A DNA stretch of 17,528 nucleotides, from assembly GCA_031553435.1 (NCBI GenBank), contig JAVBLQ010000098.1:1-17528 (forward strand). The letters run 5' to 3'. Under the pieces are notes generated by a model. The model saw nothing but the letters and a program-made list of their open reading frames with translations, was not told the DNA's origin and did no database searches. This document shows positions 1-7,424 of the stretch, one piece after another. Origin of the DNA: JAVBLQ01 sp031553435. GTDB taxonomy: Bacteria; Bacteroidota; Bacteroidia; Bacteroidales; Azobacteroidaceae. Each line of letters opens with the position of its first letter. The stretch's first letter is position 1. The position numbers were made by a program, and so were the translations under genes.

Positions 1-1338
1 TCTCACAGAGTGGAATCCGGGATATTCATAATAATGATAATAGATGGAATTTCTCCATTTTACTTTTTTCTCCTGCAATAGCGGTTTGAATGAAACGCCT
101 TGCATTTCTCCGGGCACTGTGATACCTGCCAAATCGAGGAAGGTGGGAGCGTAGTCGATATTTTGAACCATTTGAGTAACTGCTCGCCCGGGATTTTTGA
201 TTCCTTTGGGATAACGCATTACGAGTGGCATCCGCAGTGATTCTTCGTACATAAAGCGTTTATCGAACCAACCATGTTCGCCGAGGTAAAATCCCTGGTC
301 GGAAGCATATACAATAATGGTGTTTTCTGCCAACCCGTTTTTATCTAAATAATCCAATACGCGGCCTATATTCCGATCGACGGAGACAATACAACGCAGG
401 TAATCTTCCATATAGCGTTGATATTTCCATGCAGCTAATTCTTTTCCTTGTAAATTCTTTTTCCTGAAGTCGGCTAATATGGGTTTGTATTCTTTATCCC
501 AAGCGGCTTTTTGTTCCGGATTCAACCGGTCGTATTCTCCATGAAAATTTTTGAACGACCATTCGGTGTCTAAAATATTATTGGGGTCATATAATTTCAA
601 ATCATAAACCGGCAGCATATCTTTCTCGATATTCATTTTCTGTTTGGCTGCGGCTTCACGTCCTTCATAGTCATCATAAAATGTTTCGGGTATGGGAAAT
701 TTGACTCCGCGGAAAGCGTTGAAATCTTGTATATCGGGCATCCAGTTGCGATGTGGGGCTTTGTGGTAAAGCAGCAGACAGAAAGGTTCCTGCCCGTTTT
801 TTACAGTATCCATCCAGTTGATGGCAAAATCGGTAATCAGGTCGGTAGCATATCCGGGTTCGTCTTTGGTGGTTCCGTCCTGGCGAATGAATGTGGGATT
901 GTAATATTGTCCCTGGTCGTGCATGGTAATCCAGTAGTTGAAACCGGTCGGTTGGCTCCGCAAATGCCATTTACCCACCATGGCGGTTTTGTATCCGGCT
1001 GATTGTAGTAGTTTTGGAAAGGTAACCTGGGTACTATCAAAGCGTACTCCATTATGAATCTGTCCGTTTTTATTGCTATGTTTGCCTGTCAGGACACAAG
1101 CACGACTGGGAGCGCAGATAGAGTTCGCACAAAAACTGTTTTGAAATATGACTCCTTCTTTGGCAATCCGGTCAATGTTCGGAGTGTGTATATAGGGAGA
1201 GCCGTAAGCACTGATGGCCTGATTAGCATGATCATCAGACATGATATAGATAATATTCGGCCGTTGCGCCTTTTGGGTGTAAACATTTCCGATGCTTGCA
1301 GCAACTAATAACAATGTGATGATGGACTTACGATTCAT
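1..1338 (-). CDS. S1-family sulfatase, exported; C-terminus beyond the window
   Basis: Hydrolyses sulfate esters, probably from a glycan, in the periplasm or at the cell surface. The frame starts at ATG 1338 with a signal peptide (MNRKSIITLLLVAASIGNVY) and stays open for 446 codons to base 1, so the C-terminus is missing. Family marks are the metal-binding pair D35-D36 in IYIMSDDHA, the formylglycine motif C75-A-P-S-R79 (Cys codon at 1114-1116), GKWH, KAPHRNW, and the D347-Q348 pair in YASDQGFYLGEHGW. The last visible residues, YYHYYEYPGFHSVR, resemble bacterial N-acetylglucosamine-6-sulfatase/mucin-desulfating enzymes (SulfAtlas S1_11-like); that subfamily is recalled and not computed. It is the last visible gene of the PUL, 133 bp after the T9SS-tailed protein. 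The CAPSR motif needs an anaerobic sulfatase-maturating enzyme encoded elsewhere. Sulfatase is near certain; the substrate is not. Confidence 0.95.
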   Translation of the reverse strand, partial: MNRKSIITLLLVAASIGNVYTQKAQRPNIIYIMSDDHANQAISAYGSPYIHTPNIDRIAKEGVIFQNSFCANSICAPSRACVLTGKHSNKNGQIHNGVRFDSTQVTFPKLLQSAGYKTAMVGKWHLRSQPTGFNYWITMHDQGQYYNPTFIRQDGTTKDEPGYATDLITDFAINWMDTVKNGQEPFCLLLYHKAPHRNWMPDIQDFNAFRGVKFPIPETFYDDYEGREAAAKQKMNIEKDMLPVYDLKLYDPNNILDTEWSFKNFHGEYDRLNPEQKAAWDKEYKPILADFRKKNLQGKELAAWKYQRYMEDYLRCIVSVDRNIGRVLDYLDKNGLAENTIIVYASDQGFYLGEHGWFDKRFMYEESLRMPLVMRYPKGIKNPGRAVTQMVQNIDYAPTFLDLAGITVPGEMQGVSFKPLLQEKKVKWRNSIYYHYYEYPGFHSVR

Positions 1339-1367
1339 GATATTATTTATTTTTTAGTATTTGAGAA

Positions 1368-1460
1368 GAGACTGTCTCAAAAGTCAACTAATAGCACACA
1401 GAATACTAAGAATAAGCAGTATAATCTGTGTATTCTGTGTGCTAATTTCACTTTTGAGAT
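1368..1460. repeat. Imperfect inverted-repeat element between PUL genes
   Basis: The outer arms are TCTCAAAAGT at 1375-1384 and its exact complement at 1450-1459. The inner arms are TAGCACACAGAATAC at 1392-1406 and its exact complement at 1430-1444, around a 23-base centre. GAGAC-T-GTCTC at 1368-1378 adds a small palindrome at the left edge. It fills most of the gap between the T9SS-tailed protein and the sulfatase, so the mRNA could fold into a long hairpin here. The TGTCTCAAAA end is shared with the element at 11943-12081. It could be a MITE, an IS remnant, or an attenuating/stabilising hairpin. Confidence 0.75.
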
Positions 1461-1471
1461 AACCTCATAAT

Positions 1472-2461
1472 TTATTTCTTAAATTTAGCAGTGGTGATAT
1501 TATTATTTGATTTAACTTTTATTACATAAACTCCATCCATTGGAACATTGAAGCTTGTTTTGTTGATACCTTCCACACCGTGTACAGTTTGTGTATTGAT
1601 CAATTGTCCAGTTATATTATACATGGAAACTTCAGTATCTGTGGATTTTGACAGGTTGAAAGAAACGGTTGCCAGATCTCCATTAACATGTACATTCAAC
1701 GCTTCAGGTGTAATTTTTGTGCTGTTTAAACTTGTTGCAACCTTGCTTTTGAAATGGATAGTAATATCATCAATCAATACTGTATAAGGATAAGATCCCG
1801 GTGTCCCGTAACCTCTGACCGGACTGAAGGCAATACCCACAATTTCTTTATAAGTTGTTGGTTGATAATATTGTTCTAAATTAGCCGGAGAATAATTTGA
1901 ACTGTTAAAAGCAAATTCTACTTCCGACCATTTTTGTTGATGGTCAACGGTTGTTGAAGCTGTTCCATCCACTGCAGTAGGATTGATATCAGTTGCTATA
2001 CCACCGGCATTATCAGTCCCGTATTCAGCATATGTGCCTTGTTGTTGATTGCTGCTGTCAAAATATTGTCCATCCCAAGTAAGAAGTAGTTTGACGGAAG
2101 GGTTGCTTGCTTTTACATAAGGAGTTGTTTCGTAAAATTTGATAGTAATTTTACTAATAGAGTCAGTGGCCAGGTCTGTAAGTGGAATCGGTGTGTCGAA
2201 TTTGATTTTGAAACCTTGCCATTGTAATTGTCCGTTTGTATTATTAAACTTCAACACTTTATTGCTGGTGTTAATACCTGTTTTGTAAGCGTTGTCAATA
2301 ACTACTGCATCATCATACCTTGCTGCCCAAGTTGCATCATTACAATACTTTCTAATTGTAGTAGGAAGCCCATTTTCAAAATCAAATTTAATCGGATTTT
2401 TTGCATTAGATGCAAAAATGCCGGCGAAACAGAGTAATGTGAGTAAAAATCTTTTTTTCAT
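1472..2461 (-). CDS. Secreted PUL protein with T9SS type A sorting domain; putative surface glycan-binding protein
   Basis: Length is 329 residues from ATG 2461. The frame is open further upstream to 2563, but only this ATG gives a signal peptide at the N-terminus (MKKRFLLTLLCFAGIFASNA). Residues about 24-240 are rich in aromatic, Thr and Asn residues and look like an all-beta, carbohydrate-binding-type sandwich (FDFENG, LLLTWDGQYF, TVLIDDITIHF); I do not recognise a named family. Residues about 245-329 are a T9SS type A sorting domain, with the VSMYNITGQLI core, a DGVYVIKV strand and a basic end (KFKK). It follows susD at the position of SusE/SusF-like or SGBP genes, so surface glycan binding is the inferred role. 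It has no lipobox Cys, unlike those families, so the anchoring route differs. It is probably co-transcribed with susC and susD. A cryptic lyase or hydrolase cannot be excluded. Confidence 0.8.
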   Translation of the reverse strand: MKKRFLLTLLCFAGIFASNAKNPIKFDFENGLPTTIRKYCNDATWAARYDDAVVIDNAYKTGINTSNKVLKFNNTNGQLQWQGFKIKFDTPIPLTDLATDSISKITIKFYETTPYVKASNPSVKLLLTWDGQYFDSSNQQQGTYAEYGTDNAGGIATDINPTAVDGTASTTVDHQQKWSEVEFAFNSSNYSPANLEQYYQPTTYKEIVGIAFSPVRGYGTPGSYPYTVLIDDITIHFKSKVATSLNSTKITPEALNVHVNGDLATVSFNLSKSTDTEVSMYNITGQLINTQTVHGVEGINKTSFNVPMDGVYVIKVKSNNNITTAKFKK

Positions 2462-2521
2462 ACGATTTGAATTTAAAATTTTAGTGAATAAATTATAAGC
2501 ACATTCCAAATTATTTTTTTC

Positions 2522-2596
2522 GGCCAAAGGTGAAGGGCTAAAGGCGAAAGTTAGATTACACAAGATTCTTTCGCCTTGTACCTTTTGCCCTTTGCC
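2522..2596. repeat. Imperfect inverted repeat, dispersed family copy 1
   Basis: Bases 2522-2550 and 2568-2596 form an imperfect inverted repeat whose inner arms, GGCGAAAG and CTTTCGCC, pair exactly around a 17-base loop. Bases 2566-2589 are an exact 24-bp reverse complement of 12185-12208 in the repeat-rich gap. It sits in the 144-bp gap between susD and the T9SS-tailed protein, where it could act as an intercistronic hairpin. Confidence 0.75.
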
Positions 2597-2605
2597 AATG
2601 GTTAT

Positions 2606-4114
2606 TTAGTAACCCGGATTTTGTGTCAGACGGAAATTGGATTTGATGATTTGCTGGCTTGGAATCGGAAGCAATTCATGTTTTCCTTTTTTCCATTTTG
2701 GAGCAAGAGCCGTTTCGGCAAGTCCCCAACGTACCAAATCAAAATAACGTTCTGATTCCAAAGCAAATTCTATTCTCCGTTCCTGTTGAATTTTTTTCAT
2801 CAGTTCTGCCGGATCGGTAGTTGTTACTTTGGGCAGGATAGCAGAATTACCTGCTCTGGCTCGTGCGCGCACCATTTCCAAATAGTTCAGCGCCTCTTCG
2901 ATTTTATCGGGTGTGCCGATTTTGGTTGCCGCTTCGGCAGCAATCAGTACCACATCTGAGTATCGCATCAGGCGAATATTGATCCAGCCACCGAAAGGTC
3001 TTGTAGGATGTGCATCTCTTTCGTTTTTCCAGGAATAAGCTTTTTTGTTATAGTAATTAGGCCGTCCTGTTATTTTAGGAACTACTTGTCCGTCTTCCAA
3101 AGTTTCTCCGGCTGTGATGATTGTTGCTTTTTTGCGAGGGTCGTTAAGTTCATAAGCATCTAACAGAAGCTGGTTGGGAATATTCAGTCCAAGTCCCAGA
3201 TCTAATTCCGGATTACCTCTGATTCCTTGTGAATTAGCCCACTCGGAAGCTATAGACGCCGGATAGTTCAGAATACTTGCACATTGAATTTCGAAAATAG
3301 ATTCGGGGCCGTTTTCTTTGGCTTCCGTCCAGATTTTATCATAAGGAGTAGATAAGTCGTATTCTTTGGAGTCGATCACGGTTTTTGCCATGTTGTAAGC
3401 ATCATTCCATTTGCCACGATACAAGTAAACTTTGGCCAGATATGCCTGTGCAGCTCCCCGTGTGGCTCTTCCCGCCCAATTGCTGCTCCATTCGCTTTTT
3501 GCAGGAAGGATGCTCATTGCATATTGAAAATCTCTTTCGATAAAATCGTATGTTTCGTCAATTGATTTTCTCCCGAATATAATTGCGGTATCGGCAGTTA
3601 CCTGGTCTATCAGAGGCATTCCTCCGTAGCAGCGTACCAGGTCAAAATAAAACAATCCGCGCAGGAACCTGGATTCTGCGACAACCAGTTCTTTTGCAGC
3701 CTGATCTTCCGGAGCAGATAGCAGGGAATCGGCAAAAGCGATTGATTTGGTAGCCCTTTCCACGAGTCCCACTGTTGTCTGATAGAAATTATTGATAGCT
3801 CCGTTTGCTGCGGTAAAAGTATAGTTGTCCAATTCCAGGATATTAGGAGAATCGGTCGCTGTACTTCCTTTATCAGCATCGTCTGATCTCACGCTGAATA
3901 TTCCGAGATAAGGGGTTGATGAATATCCGAAGGCCCGCATTCCGGCATAAGTATCAAAAAGTAGTCCGGAAGCCAGTTCGGCTTTTTCTTTGTCGTCCAG
4001 ATCCTCCAATCTTTTTTTATCGGAAGGTAATTTTTCAAGAAAATCATCGCAGGAACTCAGACAAAAGGCGCCAAGGAAGAAAATGGCGTATATTATTTTA
4101 AGTTTTGTTTTCAT
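2606..4114 (-). CDS. susD-like: SusD/RagB-family outer-membrane glycan-binding lipoprotein
   Basis: This is the cell-surface lid of a SusCD complex; it captures a glycan and passes it to the SusC barrel. Its 502 residues are within the usual family range. A lipoprotein signal ends in the lipobox LSSC with C22 as the lipidated residue, followed by DDFLEKLP, the usual SusD opening. Other family marks are the SusD_RagB N-terminal helices, FYFDLVRCYGGMPLID, the TPR-like segment AAQAYLAKVYLYRGKW, and the C-terminal RRIEFALESERYFDLVRWG followed by LLPIPSQQI. It lies 25 bp after susC, almost certainly on the same mRNA. The ligand cannot be read from the sequence. The start is ATG 4114; no Shine-Dalgarno is visible, as is normal in Bacteroidetes. 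Confidence 0.97.
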   Translation of the reverse strand: MKTKLKIIYAIFFLGAFCLSSCDDFLEKLPSDKKRLEDLDDKEKAELASGLLFDTYAGMRAFGYSSTPYLGIFSVRSDDADKGSTATDSPNILELDNYTFTAANGAINNFYQTTVGLVERATKSIAFADSLLSAPEDQAAKELVVAESRFLRGLFYFDLVRCYGGMPLIDQVTADTAIIFGRKSIDETYDFIERDFQYAMSILPAKSEWSSNWAGRATRGAAQAYLAKVYLYRGKWNDAYNMAKTVIDSKEYDLSTPYDKIWTEAKENGPESIFEIQCASILNYPASIASEWANSQGIRGNPELDLGLGLNIPNQLLLDAYELNDPRKKATIITAGETLEDGQVVPKITGRPNYYNKKAYSWKNERDAHPTRPFGGWINIRLMRYSDVVLIAAEAATKIGTPDKIEEALNYLEMVRARARAGNSAILPKVTTTDPAELMKKIQQERRIEFALESERYFDLVRWGLAETALAPKWKKGKHELLPIPSQQIIKSNFRLTQNPGY

Positions 4115-4139
4115 ATAATTTGTTTTTTACAATAATCCA

Positions 4140-7100
4140 TTAGAATGATAAATTAACTCCGAATGTAACTGTTGCAGGTAATGGATAAATCATCCCATCG
4201 TCTATTCCTTGTTCAAGAGGACTATTCGTTTTCAACTCGGGTGTCCATCCGCTGTATGAGGCAATTGTCAACAAATTCTGAGCATTTACATAGAAACGGC
4301 AATTAGTGAGTTTGATTTTTGAAATCAGATTTTTAGGTAATCTGTAACCTAACTGAATGTTACGTAATCTGAGGTAGGAGCCGCTTTCCAGATAAAAATC
4401 CGAAGTTTTGAAGTTATCGGGACGAGCCAGCGATAAAATCGGATAGGTATTGGAAGTTCCTTCGCCATGCCAGCGATCAAGCCATCCTTCAGGAAAATTT
4501 CGCGGTGTATCGGCTCCCGGATATTTGGTCGCATTGTAGATTTTGTTTCCTGCAACTCCTGCAAAATCAATTGCCAGATCGAAACCTTTATACTCTGCTC
4601 CCAAATTAAATCCGTAAGAAAACGGAGCGAAATAAGAGCCTAAGTTTTCACGATCTTTGTCATCGATAGAGCCATCGCCATTAGTGTCTGCGATGCGAAA
4701 ATCTCCGGGTCTTGCATTGGGTTGAAGTAACTTGGTTGCCCCGTTTTCGTCAGTAAAAGTGTGTGCATCTATTTCTGCCTGATTCTGGAAAATGCCGTTT
4801 ATCTTATATCCGTAGTAGTGAGCAATGGTTTCTCCTTCTACTGTCCGGCAGAGTATGTCCCGGCTGTCGCTGATGGTCATACTCGGAGCGCTTTCGGGCA
4901 ATTCGGTTACTTCATTGTTTATGTATGAGAAGTTACCACCTATATTGTATTTTACGTCTCCTATTTTATCCTGCCAATTGATGCTGAATTCGATTCCTTT
5001 ATTTACCATCGAACCTGCATTAATGGGAGAATATGTTTTTACGCCGCTCACTTTTTGAGGATAAACCAGAAAATCGGAAGCCGTTTTTTTGAATAATCCT
5101 ATTTCGGTACTCAGTCTTTGATTTAACATCACAGCTTCCACACCAATGTCAGCACCTATCATTTTTTCCCATGTTAAATCGGGAGTGACATAAGTTGCAG
5201 GCAATGAGTAGTATTGTGTAAGTCCGTTTCCAAATACTGCATAATTATCTTTTCCGGCATAATCGTATTGTTCATAAGCGTTTATAGGACTGTCATTACC
5301 CATTATACCCCAACTTCCTTTCAGTTTAAGGAAATCGAGCCAGGATTTGCTTGATTGCATAAAGTTTTCTTCACTGATAATCCAGGCTAAACCTACAGAA
5401 GGAAAATATCCCCACGCATTAGTTTCTGTAAATTTGGAAGAAGCATCGGCGCGATATGTTGCACTAAGAAGGTACTTGCCGCGGAAATCATAATTCAGAC
5501 GGGCAATGAGGGAGACCTGAGAAGCTTCGCTTTTGCTGTCTCCATTCCTCATTGTTGAAGGCGCTCCCCATGATAGCATCTGGTATCTTTCATCTACCCT
5601 GGGATAACTACCGATGGTGTCTCTTGAAGCGTTGAATCCTTCAGTGCCTCTGTAAGTGGTTGTAAAACCACCCATCACTTTCAGGTTATGCTCTTTATTG
5701 AATTTTTCTTCGTAAGTCAGGTAATTTTCAGTTTGAGCAATAATTGTTTCGTTCATACTTCTGTTGAGGCTACTGTTCCGGTTTTGTTGCGCACCATCCA
5801 GATAATATTGCTCAGTATATCTCTTTTGTTGATTGATCCGTGCATCCACATAGCCGGCTGAGCGATAAATCAACTTGTCGAAAATGGTGAATTCTGTGTA
5901 CAGATTACCCACCATGCGATAATATTTTTGATGATTATCGTGAGCGCCGATATTCATTCTGGCCACCGGATTTCCGATATTGCTTTGCACTGTTCTGTCA
6001 GGCATCATATAAGAACCGTCGTCATTGTACGGTTTGTAGGTAGGCATTGACCATACGGCATTTTGCAGTATGCCGCCATAAGAATTATTGGTTACGTTTT
6101 GGAAGGCGTAGCTTAATGCGGCGCTTCCTCCCAGTTTCCACCATTTGAAGATTTTAAAATCATCATTGAAACGGGCAGTTATCCGTTTGTAGTTATCGTC
6201 TTTCACAACGCCATCCTGAGTGAAATAACTCAGACTGAAAAAGGCGTTGTTCTTTTCGCTTGCGCTTGAAACGTTCATGGACACACTCGAAATAGGAGCT
6301 GTTTGGGTAACTTCGTCCACCCAGTTGCTTCCGAGGCCTTCTATTTGCGGATGCCATTGCGTATAAGTTTTGCCATTATCCAATGCTTCATTTTGAAGGC
6401 GCTCGTTGAGTAAAGTCGTAAATTCATTGCCATCAGTCAGTTTCAACATGTCATTATTCATGATTCTCTGGAATCCGGTGTATGCATCGAAAGTGACGTT
6501 TGTTTTTCCCTGTTCGCCCTTTTTAGTGGTGATAATGATGATTCCGTTTGCTCCCTGAATTCCGAATATAGATAGTGATGATGCATCTTTCAGTATTTCA
6601 ACCGAAGTAATATCGGTCGGATTGAGAAAATCAATATTGTCAATTAAAATTCCGTCTACCAGATATTTGGGGTTCGAATTTCTCATGGAAGTGATTCCTC
6701 TGATTTTGATTTCGGGAGCCGAACCGGCCGGACCTGCATTGATGACGCTCAAACCGGGAACTTTTCCTTGCAAGCCGGATAGTGCTGATTGTGAAGGGGT
6801 TGTTTTGATGTCATCTCCTCTCACTGAAACAATCGAACCGGTAAAGTCTCTTTTTTTTATGGTTCCATAACCGATTGCTACAACTTCGTCGAGCATATGG
6901 GCATTGGGTCTCATTACGATATCAATGGTGGTTCTACCGGCGACTTGCACTTCTTCCGTCAGCATTCCCACATAAGAAAAGACCAGATTACCATTGGCAG
7001 GAATCGCAATAGAATATTTTCCATTAAGGTCAGTAATTGTTCCCTGAGATATACCTTTTACCAGAACTGAAACTCCGATCAATGGTTCTCCGTCGGTTTT

Positions 7101-7196
7101 GTCAGTAACGGTTCCGGTTACTGTGATTGTTTGTTGTGCCTGCATTTGCCATATGAAACAAAAGCAAGACAATAAAAGCAGGATGGATTTTTTCAT
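4140..7196 (-). CDS. susC-like: SusC/RagA-family TonB-dependent glycan transporter
   Basis: This outer-membrane beta-barrel imports oligosaccharides with energy from TonB-ExbBD. It has 1018 residues. A signal peptide (about 1-20) is followed by a carboxypeptidase-D regulatory-like domain (about 22-96, VTGTVTDKTDGEPLIGVSVL), the SusC TonB-box region DEVVAIGYG (103-111), the plug domain (about 112-230, with GLQGKVPGLSV and LVDGILIDN, ending in GANGIIIITTKKG), then a roughly 780-residue barrel ending in GVNLSF. A DTNGDGSIDDKD loop late in the barrel resembles a calcium-binding loop. It is the first gene after the regulator, downstream of a recognisable promoter at 7236-7266, and is followed 25 bp later by susD. 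There is no N-terminal anti-sigma-interacting extension, which fits control by the hybrid regulator rather than an ECF sigma/anti-sigma pair. Confidence 0.97.
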   Translation of the reverse strand: MKKSILLLLSCFCFIWQMQAQQTITVTGTVTDKTDGEPLIGVSVLVKGISQGTITDLNGKYSIAIPANGNLVFSYVGMLTEEVQVAGRTTIDIVMRPNAHMLDEVVAIGYGTIKKRDFTGSIVSVRGDDIKTTPSQSALSGLQGKVPGLSVINAGPAGSAPEIKIRGITSMRNSNPKYLVDGILIDNIDFLNPTDITSVEILKDASSLSIFGIQGANGIIIITTKKGEQGKTNVTFDAYTGFQRIMNNDMLKLTDGNEFTTLLNERLQNEALDNGKTYTQWHPQIEGLGSNWVDEVTQTAPISSVSMNVSSASEKNNAFFSLSYFTQDGVVKDDNYKRITARFNDDFKIFKWWKLGGSAALSYAFQNVTNNSYGGILQNAVWSMPTYKPYNDDGSYMMPDRTVQSNIGNPVARMNIGAHDNHQKYYRMVGNLYTEFTIFDKLIYRSAGYVDARINQQKRYTEQYYLDGAQQNRNSSLNRSMNETIIAQTENYLTYEEKFNKEHNLKVMGGFTTTYRGTEGFNASRDTIGSYPRVDERYQMLSWGAPSTMRNGDSKSEASQVSLIARLNYDFRGKYLLSATYRADASSKFTETNAWGYFPSVGLAWIISEENFMQSSKSWLDFLKLKGSWGIMGNDSPINAYEQYDYAGKDNYAVFGNGLTQYYSLPATYVTPDLTWEKMIGADIGVEAVMLNQRLSTEIGLFKKTASDFLVYPQKVSGVKTYSPINAGSMVNKGIEFSINWQDKIGDVKYNIGGNFSYINNEVTELPESAPSMTISDSRDILCRTVEGETIAHYYGYKINGIFQNQAEIDAHTFTDENGATKLLQPNARPGDFRIADTNGDGSIDDKDRENLGSYFAPFSYGFNLGAEYKGFDLAIDFAGVAGNKIYNATKYPGADTPRNFPEGWLDRWHGEGTSNTYPILSLARPDNFKTSDFYLESGSYLRLRNIQLGYRLPKNLISKIKLTNCRFYVNAQNLLTIASYSGWTPELKTNSPLEQGIDDGMIYPLPATVTFGVNLSF

Positions 7197-7235
7197 AAAA
7201 GTGTGTTTTTATTCATTGTAAGTTAAATCATGAAA

Positions 7236-7266
7236 CAAAAGTAAGTTTTGTTGTTTTTTCTTCAAT
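7236..7266 (-). promoter_or_regulatory. susC promoter, Bacteroidetes -33/-7 type
   Basis: Read on the minus strand, this is ATTG (7266-7263), a 19-base spacer, and TACTTTTG (7243-7236). It matches the Bacteroidetes consensus TTTG-N19-21-TAnnTTTG at 3 of 4 and at all fixed -7 positions. Transcription would start near 7229, giving a leader of about 33 bases before the susC ATG at 7196. Confidence 0.6.
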
Positions 7267-7275
7267 GAAATTAAC

Positions 7276-7293
7276 TACCACAACAGTACCACA
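7276..7293 (-). promoter_or_regulatory. Candidate hybrid-regulator operator: direct repeat phased by 11 bp
   Basis: TGTGGTA occurs twice on the minus strand (7293-7287 and 7282-7276), with starts 11 bp apart, about one helical turn. The nearer copy ends 9 bp upstream of the -33 element. Two half-sites on one face next to the promoter is the layout expected for an AraC-family activator, and the regulator encoded next door has such a domain. The assignment is inferred from position. Confidence 0.4.
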
Positions 7294-7389
7294 CTGATAT
7301 TTTTTTTGTGAGGTTACCCCCACTTTTTCATCTTATATAAAAATATTTTATTGTAAATCGGAAAGTTATAATGAAATTATTTTAAAAGT

Positions 7390-7407
7390 CACCTCCTTCT
7401 ATGAAGG
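7390..7407 (-). terminator. Weak candidate terminator after the hybrid regulator
   Basis: CCTTC-TAT-GAAGG at 7395-7407 forms a 5-bp hairpin 18 bases past the regulator's stop. On the minus strand it is followed after a short gap by the AT-rich GACTTTTAAAATAATTT. The short stem and broken T-run make this a weak candidate; read-through into susC is possible. Confidence 0.25.
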
Positions 7408-7424
7408 CTGAATGATGATGGGAA

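Noticed and set aside
2462..2563. N-terminal extension of the T9SS-tailed PUL protein by 34 residues
   Set aside because: The extension would bury the signal peptide and is encoded by the dispersed inverted repeat, so ATG 2461 is preferred.
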